Assembly: GCA_900540395.1 (NCBI GenBank)
Contig: UQFQ01000007.1
Span: 1 to 64,000, forward strand
Origin: an uncultured Mollicutes bacterium
GTDB lineage: Bacteria; Bacillota_I; Bacilli_A; RFN20; CAG-826
Length of the DNA: 64,000 nt
Direction: 5' to 3'
The notes under the pieces are model-generated. The model was not told where the DNA came from and did no database searches. It saw nothing but the letters and a program-made list of their open reading frames with translations. This document shows positions 8,965-17,173 of this stretch, one piece after another (position 1 is the first letter of the stretch; every line of letters starts with the position of its first letter). The translations under genes were made by a program, and so were the position numbers.

Positions 8965-10014
8965 TTAGCCCTTAATACCACTCCTTGAAACACCTTTCAT
9001 AATATACTTGTGGAAAATAATAAAGATTACGAAAAGTGGTAAGGTTGTAACAACAGAACCAGCCATTTTACCTGGTTGGTTATCTGAGAATTCGGATTGG
9101 AATATAGACATTAAGCCGTTAGAAACTAATCGAATATCATATCCTGTACCAAAGATAGGATCATTTTGAGTCTTACCATTGGCTACAAGAGTAGGCCACA
9201 TATATGAATTCCATCCGCCCATAAGGGAAAGAATAATAATTGTAACAATGGTTGGCATTCCAATTGGAATCATAACTCTAAGTAAATATTTAAAGTCAGT
9301 ATAACCATCAACTTTAGCTGCTAAATATAATTCATTAGGAATTTGCTGGAATGTTTGACGCAAATAGAATATATAGAAAACACTAACACCATGAACAAAA
9401 ATCAAGGCATAAAAAGTATTTTCCCAACCTAATTCTTTAGTTAAAGCATAATTTGTAATAATCATCATTTCGCCAGGAATCATCATTGTGGCTAAAATGA
9501 GTAAGAATAAAGCGTTTTTACCTTTGAAGTTTAATCTAGCAAAGGCAAATGCAGCTAAAACACTTGTAACGACTGTAACTATCATTGAACCAAATGCTGA
9601 AATAAATGTATTAAAGAAATAAATCCAGAAAGATGTTTTTTCTTGTACATTTCCTAAATTATCAACATATGTAGGTGCAAAGACATCAACATAGTTATTG
9701 AAAGTGAATGGTATTGGTAAAAGTGTGATTTTTCCATTCGAAAGATTAGTATCAAAAGTATTATCACTAACAAACGAGGTGGAAATCATGAAAATGAAAG
9801 GAATAATAATAAATAAAGCAAAGATAATTAAGAAAATATACATCAAAGATTGAGTGACGATAGTTTTAGTTAAAACTTTTTGTTTTGAACTAACCCCATA
9901 ATCATCTTCTTTGATAAAACTAGCCTTTTTTTGTGAGGCTTCTAATAATTTTTGCTTAGCACTATCAAGATAAGGTAATAATTCTTCTTCTGTTTTAATA
10001 GCTTTTTTTGCCAT
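8965..10014 (-). CDS. CUT1-like ABC permease, MalG type
   Basis: 349 aa. About 50 cytosolic residues precede TM1 (TIVTQSLMYIFLIIFALFII). About six membrane segments follow, with a long external loop after TM1 where MalG homologues bind the partner. The EAA coupling loop is present as NELYLAAKVDGYTDFKYLLR about 225-245. The C-terminus ends FHKYIMKGVSRSGIKG, the usual ending of this family. It would form the channel with the MalF-type protein just upstream and be driven by the ATPase at 11341-13086. The gap to the binding-protein gene is about 50 nt, enough for a separate translation start but with no clear terminator. Confidence 0.9.
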   Translation of the reverse strand: MAKKAIKTEEELLPYLDSAKQKLLEASQKKASFIKEDDYGVSSKQKVLTKTIVTQSLMYIFLIIFALFIIIPFIFMISTSFVSDNTFDTNLSNGKITLLPIPFTFNNYVDVFAPTYVDNLGNVQEKTSFWIYFFNTFISAFGSMIVTVVTSVLAAFAFARLNFKGKNALFLLILATMMIPGEMMIITNYALTKELGWENTFYALIFVHGVSVFYIFYLRQTFQQIPNELYLAAKVDGYTDFKYLLRVMIPIGMPTIVTIIILSLMGGWNSYMWPTLVANGKTQNDPIFGTGYDIRLVSNGLMSIFQSEFSDNQPGKMAGSVVTTLPLFVIFIIFHKYIMKGVSRSGIKG

Positions 10015-10025
10015 AAATTATCTCC

Positions 10026-11321
10026 TTAATAGTGAACTCTCTTCTTACTAACAGCAAATTGAGCCATAGTAATAAGAAGAATAATAATCAAAAGAACAAT
10101 ACTTCCTGCCGCAGCATAACCTGGGTTTAAAGGATTGACCTCTTTCATATCACGATATAAATAACCAACAACGGTTATCCATTCAACGCCTTGAACGCCA
10201 CCGAAGTAATACGTTGATTGTGATTGGTAAACAGCTCTAACACCTGTATACATTTTGAAAGCACCAATAAATGATGTGATTGTAATGTATAAAATCTGTG
10301 GTGATAAAAGAGGAACTGTAATTCTTCTAAATATTGTTGTTGCATTTGCACCATCAATTCTTGCGGCATCGTAATATTGCTTATCAATTGTTGATAAACC
10401 ACTTAAGAAAACGAGAATCTTGAATGCTAAACCATCCCAAAGTGCATATGTAACAATAACAACACCTTGAGCCCATCTAGGAGCGCCAGAAGAAATCCAT
10501 TGTTGATTTGAATTCAATAAAGTATTTACAAGTCCGCCTCCAATAGCTCCACTAGTATTAGATCCAAAAAGTAAATTGAAAACCATACCTAATGCGATTG
10601 TATTTGTAACATAAGGTAAGAAGAATATAATTTGGAAAAATCCACGTAAAAACTTAATTTTATGAATAAAATAAGCGATTAATAATGAAACAATAATAGT
10701 TAATGGGACTTCAATAATAACAAGTTCAAAAGTATTCCAAAGGCTCTTTATAAATAATGAAGTTCCAATATTTTGTCCGAATAAATTAATAGAGTAAGTT
10801 GTATCTTGGAATAAATAGAAGAAATTGCCTAATCCAAACGATGTAGGATATTTTCCTTCTACCCATACCATACCATCTCCACCGACGGCAGACATATCTT
10901 CCCAATGTCCACTATTACCATTAATAATATTTGAAATAGCAAATGATCCACTGCCATCAACCCAGGTAAAATCTTCAGTAAATGCAATAATAAATGAGTT
11001 TATGATTGGATAGATCATAAAAACAATAATAAAGATGAAAGCAGGAATTAAAACTAAAAGTGCCAAAAGATTTTGATTCATATGGAACTTTCGTTTCTTT
11101 GTTTCTAATGTACGATTAATATCAAATTTAGCCGTGCCATCAGAATTATAATAATAACTTTCTTCGTGTCCTCTATGTCTTAAACGAATATAAGCATTAT
11201 TACAAACCTTTGCAGTTTTGTTATAAGTTGATTTGAAAAAATTTGTTAGCTTATTGTCAAAGTTTGAATTAGAACTTACTTCGTTATTTTCTGTTTCTGG
11301 ACCTTGTTTCTTCTTAAACAT
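10026..11321 (-). CDS. CUT1-like ABC permease, MalF type
   Basis: 431 aa. A cytosolic tail of about 90 residues precedes TM1 (LLALLVLIPAFIFIIVFMIYP). A large external loop follows, then TM segments with FFQIIFFLPYVTNTIALGMV. The EAA coupling loop is visible as KQYYDAARIDGANATTIFRR about 312-331. The C-terminus is AQFAVSKKRVHY. The N-terminal tail is longer than in most MalF-type permeases and rich in Tyr, Lys and Arg. The gene sits between the ATPase gene (20-nt gap) and the MalG-type gene (12-nt gap), clearly one operon. The substrate is not readable from the permease. Confidence 0.9.
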   Translation of the reverse strand: MFKKKQGPETENNEVSSNSNFDNKLTNFFKSTYNKTAKVCNNAYIRLRHRGHEESYYYNSDGTAKFDINRTLETKKRKFHMNQNLLALLVLIPAFIFIIVFMIYPIINSFIIAFTEDFTWVDGSGSFAISNIINGNSGHWEDMSAVGGDGMVWVEGKYPTSFGLGNFFYLFQDTTYSINLFGQNIGTSLFIKSLWNTFELVIIEVPLTIIVSLLIAYFIHKIKFLRGFFQIIFFLPYVTNTIALGMVFNLLFGSNTSGAIGGGLVNTLLNSNQQWISSGAPRWAQGVVIVTYALWDGLAFKILVFLSGLSTIDKQYYDAARIDGANATTIFRRITVPLLSPQILYITITSFIGAFKMYTGVRAVYQSQSTYYFGGVQGVEWITVVGYLYRDMKEVNPLNPGYAAAGSIVLLIIILLITMAQFAVSKKRVHY

Positions 11322-11340
11322 AAAATCACCAAACTATTAA

Positions 11341-13086
11341 TTATAAAATTCTTTCACCAGTATCTTCAAAAACATAGATACGTTTTGGCTCGAAATATAA
11401 GTACTCTTTTCCTTCACAGTCTTTAAGAAGTTCATTAGAGATGATAATCTTAACACTTCCTTCTTCTAATCCTTCAACTTCACCAATAACTGAGATATCT
11501 CTACCGATATGTTCAATATTTTCAACTTTGACTTTAATAGGTCCGTTTTCAACTAACTTAAATGATTCAGGTCTAATACCAATTTGACATGATCTTTCAG
11601 GATTAAGTCTCTTTTCAAGACCTTGAATAATCTTTTCAACCATTTCTTTTGATTCAGGGCTATCAATATCATTAATTTGATACATAATATCCTCTTGTGT
11701 CTTTTTAATATTCTTGGTAGCTTCCCAATCACTTTCTTGATATAAGGAGTCAACTTTTTGTGCAATATTATAGACTACATTAGCATTATTAATCTTTCTA
11801 ACTAAAGAATTGATTCTATTTTGACCTTCTTTTGTATAAGCATTGTTACAATTTCTAATATCTTCTTTAGCTGCGTCAATAACAGACTTAACGCTATTGT
11901 TAATTGCTTCAACATTTTGAACAGATTCAAGTGCTCTTGCTTTAACTACTTCACCTTGAGCGATTAATAAAGTTTTTTCATCAGTTATGCTAGGTAAAAG
12001 TTCTTCAAATTTATTAACGATATTAGCAGAATCAAATTTATTGAATGTCTTTTTAAACTTAATAACTAATTTATCAATGTCTTTATTGCCAGTTTTGTTA
12101 TAAGAAATTGATTTTTGTAAGTTATAAATAACTTGTTCTTCTTTATCACTTGTTTTTCTCTTAACAATTGCGCCACCTTCTCTAATATTAGCACCACAAA
12201 CATTACAATATTTTGCATTATGTGGAACAATAGCACCACAATGTGGACAAGTTAATTCTTCAATATGAACATGCTTTAATTCAGGATTATCTGATAATTT
12301 ATTGCCAGCAATATATAAAACACCATTTTTAATTTCGCCTTTAAAAACATTAATGGCAGGTGTTCCAAGGAACTTGGCGACAAATAAATTCGCTGGTTCA
12401 TCATAAACTTTTTGAGGTTCATCTTTTTGTTGAACAATACCATCTCTCATGACAACAATAAAATCGCTAATTGACATAGCTTCTTCTTGGTCATGAGTAA
12501 CGAATACTGTTGTAATTCCAGTTTCTTTTTGAATACGTTTAATTTCTTCTCTAGTTTGAAGTCTTAAACGTGCATCTAAGTTCGATAAAGGTTCATCAAG
12601 AAGTAAAACACGTGGTCTTTTTGCTAAAGCTCTAGCAATAGCAACACGTTGTTGTTGACCACCAGATAATTCTTTTGGTTTTCTATCAAGAAGTTTTTCG
12701 ATATGAACAATCTTGGCGTTTTCTAAAACGATTGCACATTTTTCATCATAGGTAAGCTTTGGTCTAGCATTATCAAGTGGAAACATGATATTTTGTCTAA
12801 CATTGAAATGAGGATAAAGAGCATAGTTTTGGAAAACAAGACCAATACCTCTATTTTCAGCAGGAAGATTTGTGACTTCTTCATCACCGAAATAAATTTT
12901 TCCTTCTGTGACATTGTGTAAACCAGCAATCATATAAAGTGTTGTTGATTTTCCACATCCAGATGGCCCAAGTAAGCCGCATAATTTCCCATCAGGAATA
13001 TCGAAGTTCATGTTGTTAACTGCTACAGTTTTTGCACCTTTCTTTCCTGAGAAGATTTTTACCAAGTTTTCAATTTTTACTTCCAT
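11341..13086 (-). CDS. MalK/UgpC-like ABC ATPase with zinc-ribbon and helical insertion in its regulatory domain
   Basis: 581 aa, against roughly 360-380 for the family. Residues 1-240 are a normal nucleotide-binding domain: Walker A GPSGCGKST at 40-48, Q-loop FQNYALYPH, signature LSGGQQQ at 140-146, Walker B VLLLDEP, H-loop VTHDQ. The regulatory TOBE-type domain starts (INVFKGEIKNGVLYIAG) but is interrupted at about 275-500. Inside are four cysteines as C280-x2-C283-x10-C294-x2-C297, a classic zinc ribbon, followed by about 190 residues that look helical. The TOBE domain resumes with IGIRPESF at about 502 and ends in ERIL. It is first in the nuclease-transport operon, 110 nt after the RDD gene. 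The insertion suggests a protein- or nucleic-acid-binding regulatory module (inference). Confidence 0.92.
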   Translation of the reverse strand: MEVKIENLVKIFSGKKGAKTVAVNNMNFDIPDGKLCGLLGPSGCGKSTTLYMIAGLHNVTEGKIYFGDEEVTNLPAENRGIGLVFQNYALYPHFNVRQNIMFPLDNARPKLTYDEKCAIVLENAKIVHIEKLLDRKPKELSGGQQQRVAIARALAKRPRVLLLDEPLSNLDARLRLQTREEIKRIQKETGITTVFVTHDQEEAMSISDFIVVMRDGIVQQKDEPQKVYDEPANLFVAKFLGTPAINVFKGEIKNGVLYIAGNKLSDNPELKHVHIEELTCPHCGAIVPHNAKYCNVCGANIREGGAIVKRKTSDKEEQVIYNLQKSISYNKTGNKDIDKLVIKFKKTFNKFDSANIVNKFEELLPSITDEKTLLIAQGEVVKARALESVQNVEAINNSVKSVIDAAKEDIRNCNNAYTKEGQNRINSLVRKINNANVVYNIAQKVDSLYQESDWEATKNIKKTQEDIMYQINDIDSPESKEMVEKIIQGLEKRLNPERSCQIGIRPESFKLVENGPIKVKVENIEHIGRDISVIGEVEGLEEGSVKIIISNELLKDCEGKEYLYFEPKRIYVFEDTGERIL

Positions 13087-13137
13087 AACAAAATCCTTTT
13101 TTTATGTGTATCTTTACTATATCAAAAATGAATTCAA

Positions 13138-13170
13138 TAAAAAATACTTAATTTGACATTTTAGTATTTT
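13138..13170 (-). promoter_or_regulatory. AT-rich inverted repeat ahead of the nuclease-transport operon
   Basis: AAAATACT at 13141-13148 pairs with AGTATTTT at 13163-13170, with a 14-nt loop. On the minus strand six T follow the stem, so it could be a weak terminator of the RDD pair, or an operator for the operon that starts at 13086. A possible -10 (TATAGT on the minus strand, about 13115-13120) lies between it and the start codon. Confidence 0.4.
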
Positions 13171-13195
13171 GATAAAATTTCTAAATATAATGATA

Positions 13196-14332
13196 TTAAT
13201 CGTATTTTTTATCATTTTCATCCATTCCAAGATTACTCTTTTTTAGGTTTTCTTCGATTTGAGAAATCAGTTTTTCTTCTACACTTCGAGAAACAAACCA
13301 CACACTAGTTTTTGTATCAATAACAACAGTCGCCGCAATTAAATCACTAAAAGATCTATGACGTTTTGTAAAAATCATTACAATATAATCGACCAAGAAA
13401 ACTAAGAAAAAAGTAAATATTCCCACAAAAATCTCCGCTAAAATAAAGAAATTTTTTAAAAATACTTGTGGTTTAGAAACTTGGTATTCTAGCGAATTAA
13501 CCAACCCAATATGTACTATTTTCATTCCAAAAGTTTCCCCATTTTTAAAGAACAAAGGAATAATTAAAAAATATATTAAACCGCTTATCGCAATTGCAAT
13601 ATAAGCTTCATAACGAGATATTCTTTCAAGTTGAAGATAATAATTTGAATATTCATCAGTAGTCCTTAAATGAAGCAAAGCTTCTTGATATGTTCCAGGA
13701 AAGTCCAGAGTATCACTAAAAATTTTGATTGAAGCCAGAATATATTCTTGATTTTGTCGATTGTCATCACTAGTTTTAGTAAAAGTTTCACCCTTAAAAG
13801 TTATGGTTTCTTTAACTTTGCAATTATCATTTAATGGTGAGGAATATAAATCATCATTCTCAAGATAATAGACATCGTAATCTAAACTTTGATCAATGTT
13901 TAAAACTTGGGTATTGAACCGATAATTAAGTTCGGAATCACTAACATCTGTTTTTGAAAATATCATTTCTAAAAGCTCATTATGAAAAGATAAATCTTTG
14001 TTAGTATAAAAATTGTAAGTCGCGTTTAGATAAACTTTATAAGAATCAAAAGTAAAGTAATTATTTTCGTCAGTTAATTCTTCACGACCAATAAGGCTGA
14101 CGTTAGTTAAAGGTTCTTGACTCTCTTCACTTCTATCAACAAACAAGCCTGAATATACTTGTAAAGCTTTAACATCATTTAATACTTGAGTATTGTGAAA
14201 ACCAATGTCAACATAACCTTCTACAACAGGCAAATAAAAGAACAGTAAAAGAATTATAAAAAATATTAAATCTAATATAATTCCTAAGACCCTTCGGCCT
14301 AAATTGGCATATTTAATGTCTTTAATCTCCAT
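13196..14332 (-). CDS. RDD-family membrane protein with large extracytoplasmic loop
   Basis: 378 aa. The N-terminus carries the RDD signature as RRVLGIILDLIFF (TM1 about 13-35). A polar stretch of about 200 residues follows and should lie outside the membrane. Then come TM2 (about 244-264) and two segments near 293-330, ending in a motif like HRSFSDLIAATVVID, typical for RDD domains. The C-terminal tail is charged. RDD proteins are small membrane proteins of mostly unknown function; a few are linked to ion or Na+/H+ exchange. The large loop is unusual. It overlaps the upstream RDD gene by 11 nt, so the two are translationally coupled, and both follow an ABC ATPase gene. I do not assign a function. 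Confidence 0.8.
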   Translation of the reverse strand: MEIKDIKYANLGRRVLGIILDLIFFIILLLFFYLPVVEGYVDIGFHNTQVLNDVKALQVYSGLFVDRSEESQEPLTNVSLIGREELTDENNYFTFDSYKVYLNATYNFYTNKDLSFHNELLEMIFSKTDVSDSELNYRFNTQVLNIDQSLDYDVYYLENDDLYSSPLNDNCKVKETITFKGETFTKTSDDNRQNQEYILASIKIFSDTLDFPGTYQEALLHLRTTDEYSNYYLQLERISRYEAYIAIAISGLIYFLIIPLFFKNGETFGMKIVHIGLVNSLEYQVSKPQVFLKNFFILAEIFVGIFTFFLVFLVDYIVMIFTKRHRSFSDLIAATVVIDTKTSVWFVSRSVEEKLISQIEENLKKSNLGMDENDKKYD

Positions 14333-15356
14333 ATATAAGGTCTTCTTTTTCCTTTAAATCGTCACTGTTTCTAAATATTTTTGATGTTTTTAAGTCTACA
14401 ACTCTAGTCATTGATATAAAATCAACAACAGAAACATTATCAGAAACAATTATAGTTGAACAAGCACTAATTAATATATAACCAAAGCATATAGACAAAA
14501 GAATCATTAAATCTCCAATGAAAAAAGGAAGAATAGATAATATTAGACTTGGCAAAGCACGAATTGCAACCTGATAATTTTTAATTTTAAAGCCATCCAT
14601 GCTACATAGTCCTAATCTAAAAATCGTTCTACCAATAGATTTATTGCCTACATTAAAAAAAGGTATTATAAAATAAATTAAAACAGATGGAATTAAACAA
14701 GAAAGTCCTAAGTTATTTTGCGATAATCTATTGATTTCATTTCTAGCATCAACATAAAATTGGTCATTATACAAATCAGTGAAACAGTTTTTATACTGAC
14801 TTGTGTAAAAACTAATAAAAGCACCTTTGTAATCATCACTTACAAACTCTAGTGTTTGTTCTTCATAATTTTCTTTTAAGTATGTAGGTTTGATAACAGC
14901 TAATTTAGTTTTATCTATTACTCCATTTTCTACATCATATTCAAAATAAGATTCTTCTTCTCCAGCCATCAAAATCTTTTCATTATATTCGTTGATAGTT
15001 AAAGGGTTTCTTATGCCTCCATGCTCTTTATAAAAATCACTTTCGAAGTAATTAACTTTATCATTTTCATCATTTGAACGATCTTCAAAAGTTAAATAAT
15101 AACTTTCAACTATATCTTTATATTCTTCGACTGTTCCGTTATTAAGTTGACTATAAACATTATTATCATTTAAAACATACAAATTGCTATAAACAAGAGT
15201 TTCTTGCAATAATTTATTATATTCTGTTGGTGAAAACACGTTGTTAAAAACAAAGAATGTCAAAATAAATGTCAGTATAAAAAACAATAAAGCATCAACT
15301 AAAAAGCTGAAAAATCTGATATAAAGCTTTGGGGCAAAAATATGTTTATTTTCCAT
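14322..15356 (-). CDS. RDD-family membrane protein with large extracytoplasmic loop
   Basis: 344 aa. TM1 at about 10-33 carries IRFFSFLVDALLFFIL, the first Arg and Asp of the RDD motif. About 170 polar residues follow (SNLYVLNDNN onward), then TM segments near 217-235 and 260-300, with FKIKNYQVAIRALPSLILS and SVVDFISMTRVVDLKTSK closing the domain. It pairs with the overlapping downstream RDD gene and starts 18 nt after the ABC ATPase at 15374-16813. Its layout, with the same loop position, matches the second RDD pair at 24.6-26.6 kb. Function unknown; either a partner of the ABC ATPase or an independent ion-handling pair would fit. Confidence 0.78.
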   Translation of the reverse strand: MENKHIFAPKLYIRFFSFLVDALLFFILTFILTFFVFNNVFSPTEYNKLLQETLVYSNLYVLNDNNVYSQLNNGTVEEYKDIVESYYLTFEDRSNDENDKVNYFESDFYKEHGGIRNPLTINEYNEKILMAGEEESYFEYDVENGVIDKTKLAVIKPTYLKENYEEQTLEFVSDDYKGAFISFYTSQYKNCFTDLYNDQFYVDARNEINRLSQNNLGLSCLIPSVLIYFIIPFFNVGNKSIGRTIFRLGLCSMDGFKIKNYQVAIRALPSLILSILPFFIGDLMILLSICFGYILISACSTIIVSDNVSVVDFISMTRVVDLKTSKIFRNSDDLKEKEDLIYGD

Positions 15357-15373
15357 AATTGTTAAAAAACCTT

Positions 15374-16813
15374 TTAAAACTCAACTCTTTTTTCTGTTTT
15401 AGCGTCAAAGATAAATAAACGCTCTATATTAATCGTAAATCTATTTACCCCTTCAATCCCCTTAGTATCACTATCTAGAATTTGTTTAATCTCGTTAAGA
15501 GCATAATTAGAAGAAGATATTAAAGTTAAATCTCTACCTGCTTTAAATACCTTTTCCATTTTTAAAGTTAATCCAACTTTAGAATCCGTTGTAACAAGTT
15601 CATAAGCTTCTGGACGAATACCAATAACTACTTCTTTATCATCAGTCTCAATTTCATTTTCAATAATTAGTTCTTCCCCAATATAGAGATGATGATTTTT
15701 AATCAACCCTTTAAATAAATTGATTGGAGGTACTCCTAAAAACTTAGCAACAAATAAATTGGTTGGATTTTTATATATTTCTTGAGGTTTACCAATTTGT
15801 TGAATCTCACCCATCGACATAACAACCATCTTATCAGCAATAGCCATCGCTTCATCTTGATCATGTGTAACAAAGATAGTTGTAATACCAGTTTCTTTTT
15901 GAATTCGTCTAATTTCTTCTCTTGTTTCAATTCTTAAGCGAGCATCAAGATTAGATAAAGGTTCATCTAAAAGTAAGACTTTTGGCTTTTTAACTAATGC
16001 TCGGGCAATAGCTACTCTTTGTTGTTGACCACCACTTAACTCGCTAGGTTTTCTTTCTAGATATTCATCAATCTTTACAATTCTAGCAACATCATTTACT
16101 AAAACATCAATCTCATCTTTATATAATTTTCTTATGCGCTTTATTCTTTCATTAGTTAATGAAAGAAAGAATCCTTCTTCATCAAGTTTCCTTCTAAATA
16201 TAGATTGTATCTTTTTTAAAGTTAGAATCTTATTATTAATGGCTTTAAGTATTTCCTCTTTATTAAAATCATATTTAATAATTAAAGAATATAAACTTTC
16301 ACTTCCTCTTTTTGAAAGTTTATATTCTTTTTTAAAAAGATTAACTAAATTAAAACGATTAATCTTTTTATTCTCTTTGGCTTTTTCAGTTGACTCTTTA
16401 ACTTTTGTTAAATCTTCATCAATAATCTTTTTAATTTTTAAAAGATTTACCATTTTGGAAGAATATAAATAAGCATTAATTTTTAAGTTAGTTAAAGGGA
16501 AAGAAATATTTTTAAAGATATTCATATGAGGATATAAAGCATAATTTTGGAAAACAAAACCGATACTTCTTTTTTCACTAGCTAAACTAGTTACATCATC
16601 TTCACCAAAAAATATTTTCCCGTTTGTTGGATCAATAAGTCCACTAATCATGTATAAAGTTGTTGATTTCCCACAACCAGATGGGCCTAAAAGAGCAACA
16701 AGTTCACCATCATCAATATCAAGATTAAAATCATTTACTGCAATAGTTTCAGCAATATTTTTACTTGGTTCAGCCTTGTATATTTTTTCTAAATGCTCAA
16801 TTTTGATTTTCAT
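15374..16813 (-). CDS. MalK-like ABC ATPase with about 115-residue insertion in the helical subdomain
   Basis: 479 aa. Walker A GPSGCGKST is at 43-51 and the Q-loop glutamine is Q89 in FQNYALYPH. After SFPLTNLKIN the sequence leaves the family pattern at about 112 and returns at about 230 with DEIDVLVNDVARIVKIDEYL. The signature LSGGQQQ is at 259-265, Walker B VLLLDEP at 279-285, H-loop VTHDQ. The extra block is Lys-rich and looks helical. The TOBE domain has IGIRPEAYE at about 397-405. The insertion lies where the helical subdomain meets the permease coupling helix. The gene is not adjacent to permeases; it sits after a small two-TM gene and before two RDD genes. It may serve the 17-22 kb transporter as a second ATPase (inference). 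Confidence 0.9.
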   Translation of the reverse strand: MKIKIEHLEKIYKAEPSKNIAETIAVNDFNLDIDDGELVALLGPSGCGKSTTLYMISGLIDPTNGKIFFGEDDVTSLASEKRSIGFVFQNYALYPHMNIFKNISFPLTNLKINAYLYSSKMVNLLKIKKIIDEDLTKVKESTEKAKENKKINRFNLVNLFKKEYKLSKRGSESLYSLIIKYDFNKEEILKAINNKILTLKKIQSIFRRKLDEEGFFLSLTNERIKRIRKLYKDEIDVLVNDVARIVKIDEYLERKPSELSGGQQQRVAIARALVKKPKVLLLDEPLSNLDARLRIETREEIRRIQKETGITTIFVTHDQDEAMAIADKMVVMSMGEIQQIGKPQEIYKNPTNLFVAKFLGVPPINLFKGLIKNHHLYIGEELIIENEIETDDKEVVIGIRPEAYELVTTDSKVGLTLKMEKVFKAGRDLTLISSSNYALNEIKQILDSDTKGIEGVNRFTINIERLFIFDAKTEKRVEF

Positions 16814-17090
16814 TTTTAATAACTTTCCTTGCTTTTGATAAGTAAATAATTGTTAAAACTACTCCAGCGATAAAAAGCAAAATGCCGATAACAACAAATA
16901 TATGGAAAATAGTCATAGCAAAATAATCATAGATAATTACATCTTCTCCAAATCTTCTGGTTTCTTCTTTCATTAATGGTATGAAAAATAATGAAATAAT
17001 TACAAAAATAGTACCAAGAATTCCAATAGAGATTCCTAGATTTCTTTTTTCTTTAAAACTTCTAATCAATGTTTTGGAGTTATTTTGCAT
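16797..17090 (-). CDS. Small two-TM membrane protein, function unknown
   Basis: 97 aa. Two hydrophobic segments at about 18-40 (GISIGILGTIFVIISLFFIP) and 60-86 (TIFHIFVVIGILLFIAGVVL) are separated by a charged loop; both ends are basic. No family recognised. It ends in TGA, the only TGA stop I found, 17 nt inside the following ABC ATPase gene, so the two are coupled. The start codon lies only 6 nt after a TATAAT hexamer and has no Shine-Dalgarno sequence, which suggests a leaderless mRNA. A terminator hairpin just upstream separates it from the transporter operon. Confidence 0.65.
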   Translation of the reverse strand: MQNNSKTLIRSFKEKRNLGISIGILGTIFVIISLFFIPLMKEETRRFGEDVIIYDYFAMTIFHIFVVIGILLFIAGVVLTIIYLSKARKVIKNENQN

Positions 17091-17096
17091 AAGAGT

Positions 17097-17102
17097 ATTA
17101 TA
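17097..17102 (-). promoter_or_regulatory. -10 element for a probable leaderless transcript
   Basis: TATAAT on the minus strand, with 6 nt between it and the ATG at 17088-17090. Transcription would begin at or next to the start codon. No good -35 is visible. Confidence 0.5.
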
Positions 17103-17118
17103 TAGTATTTCTTCACTT

Positions 17119-17160
17119 AAAAGAAAAAATTCTTAGGGTTTCCCCCAAGAATTTTCTTTT
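17119..17160 (-). terminator. Terminator after the 17-22 kb ABC transporter operon
   Basis: On the minus strand AATTCTTGGG pairs with CCTAAGAATT around a short loop, then TTTTTTCTTTT. It lies 14 nt beyond the stop of the binding-protein gene and just before the next unit. The outer A/T arms also pair, so it could act in both directions. Confidence 0.85.
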
Positions 17161-17173
17161 AAGTTTTTAAAAA

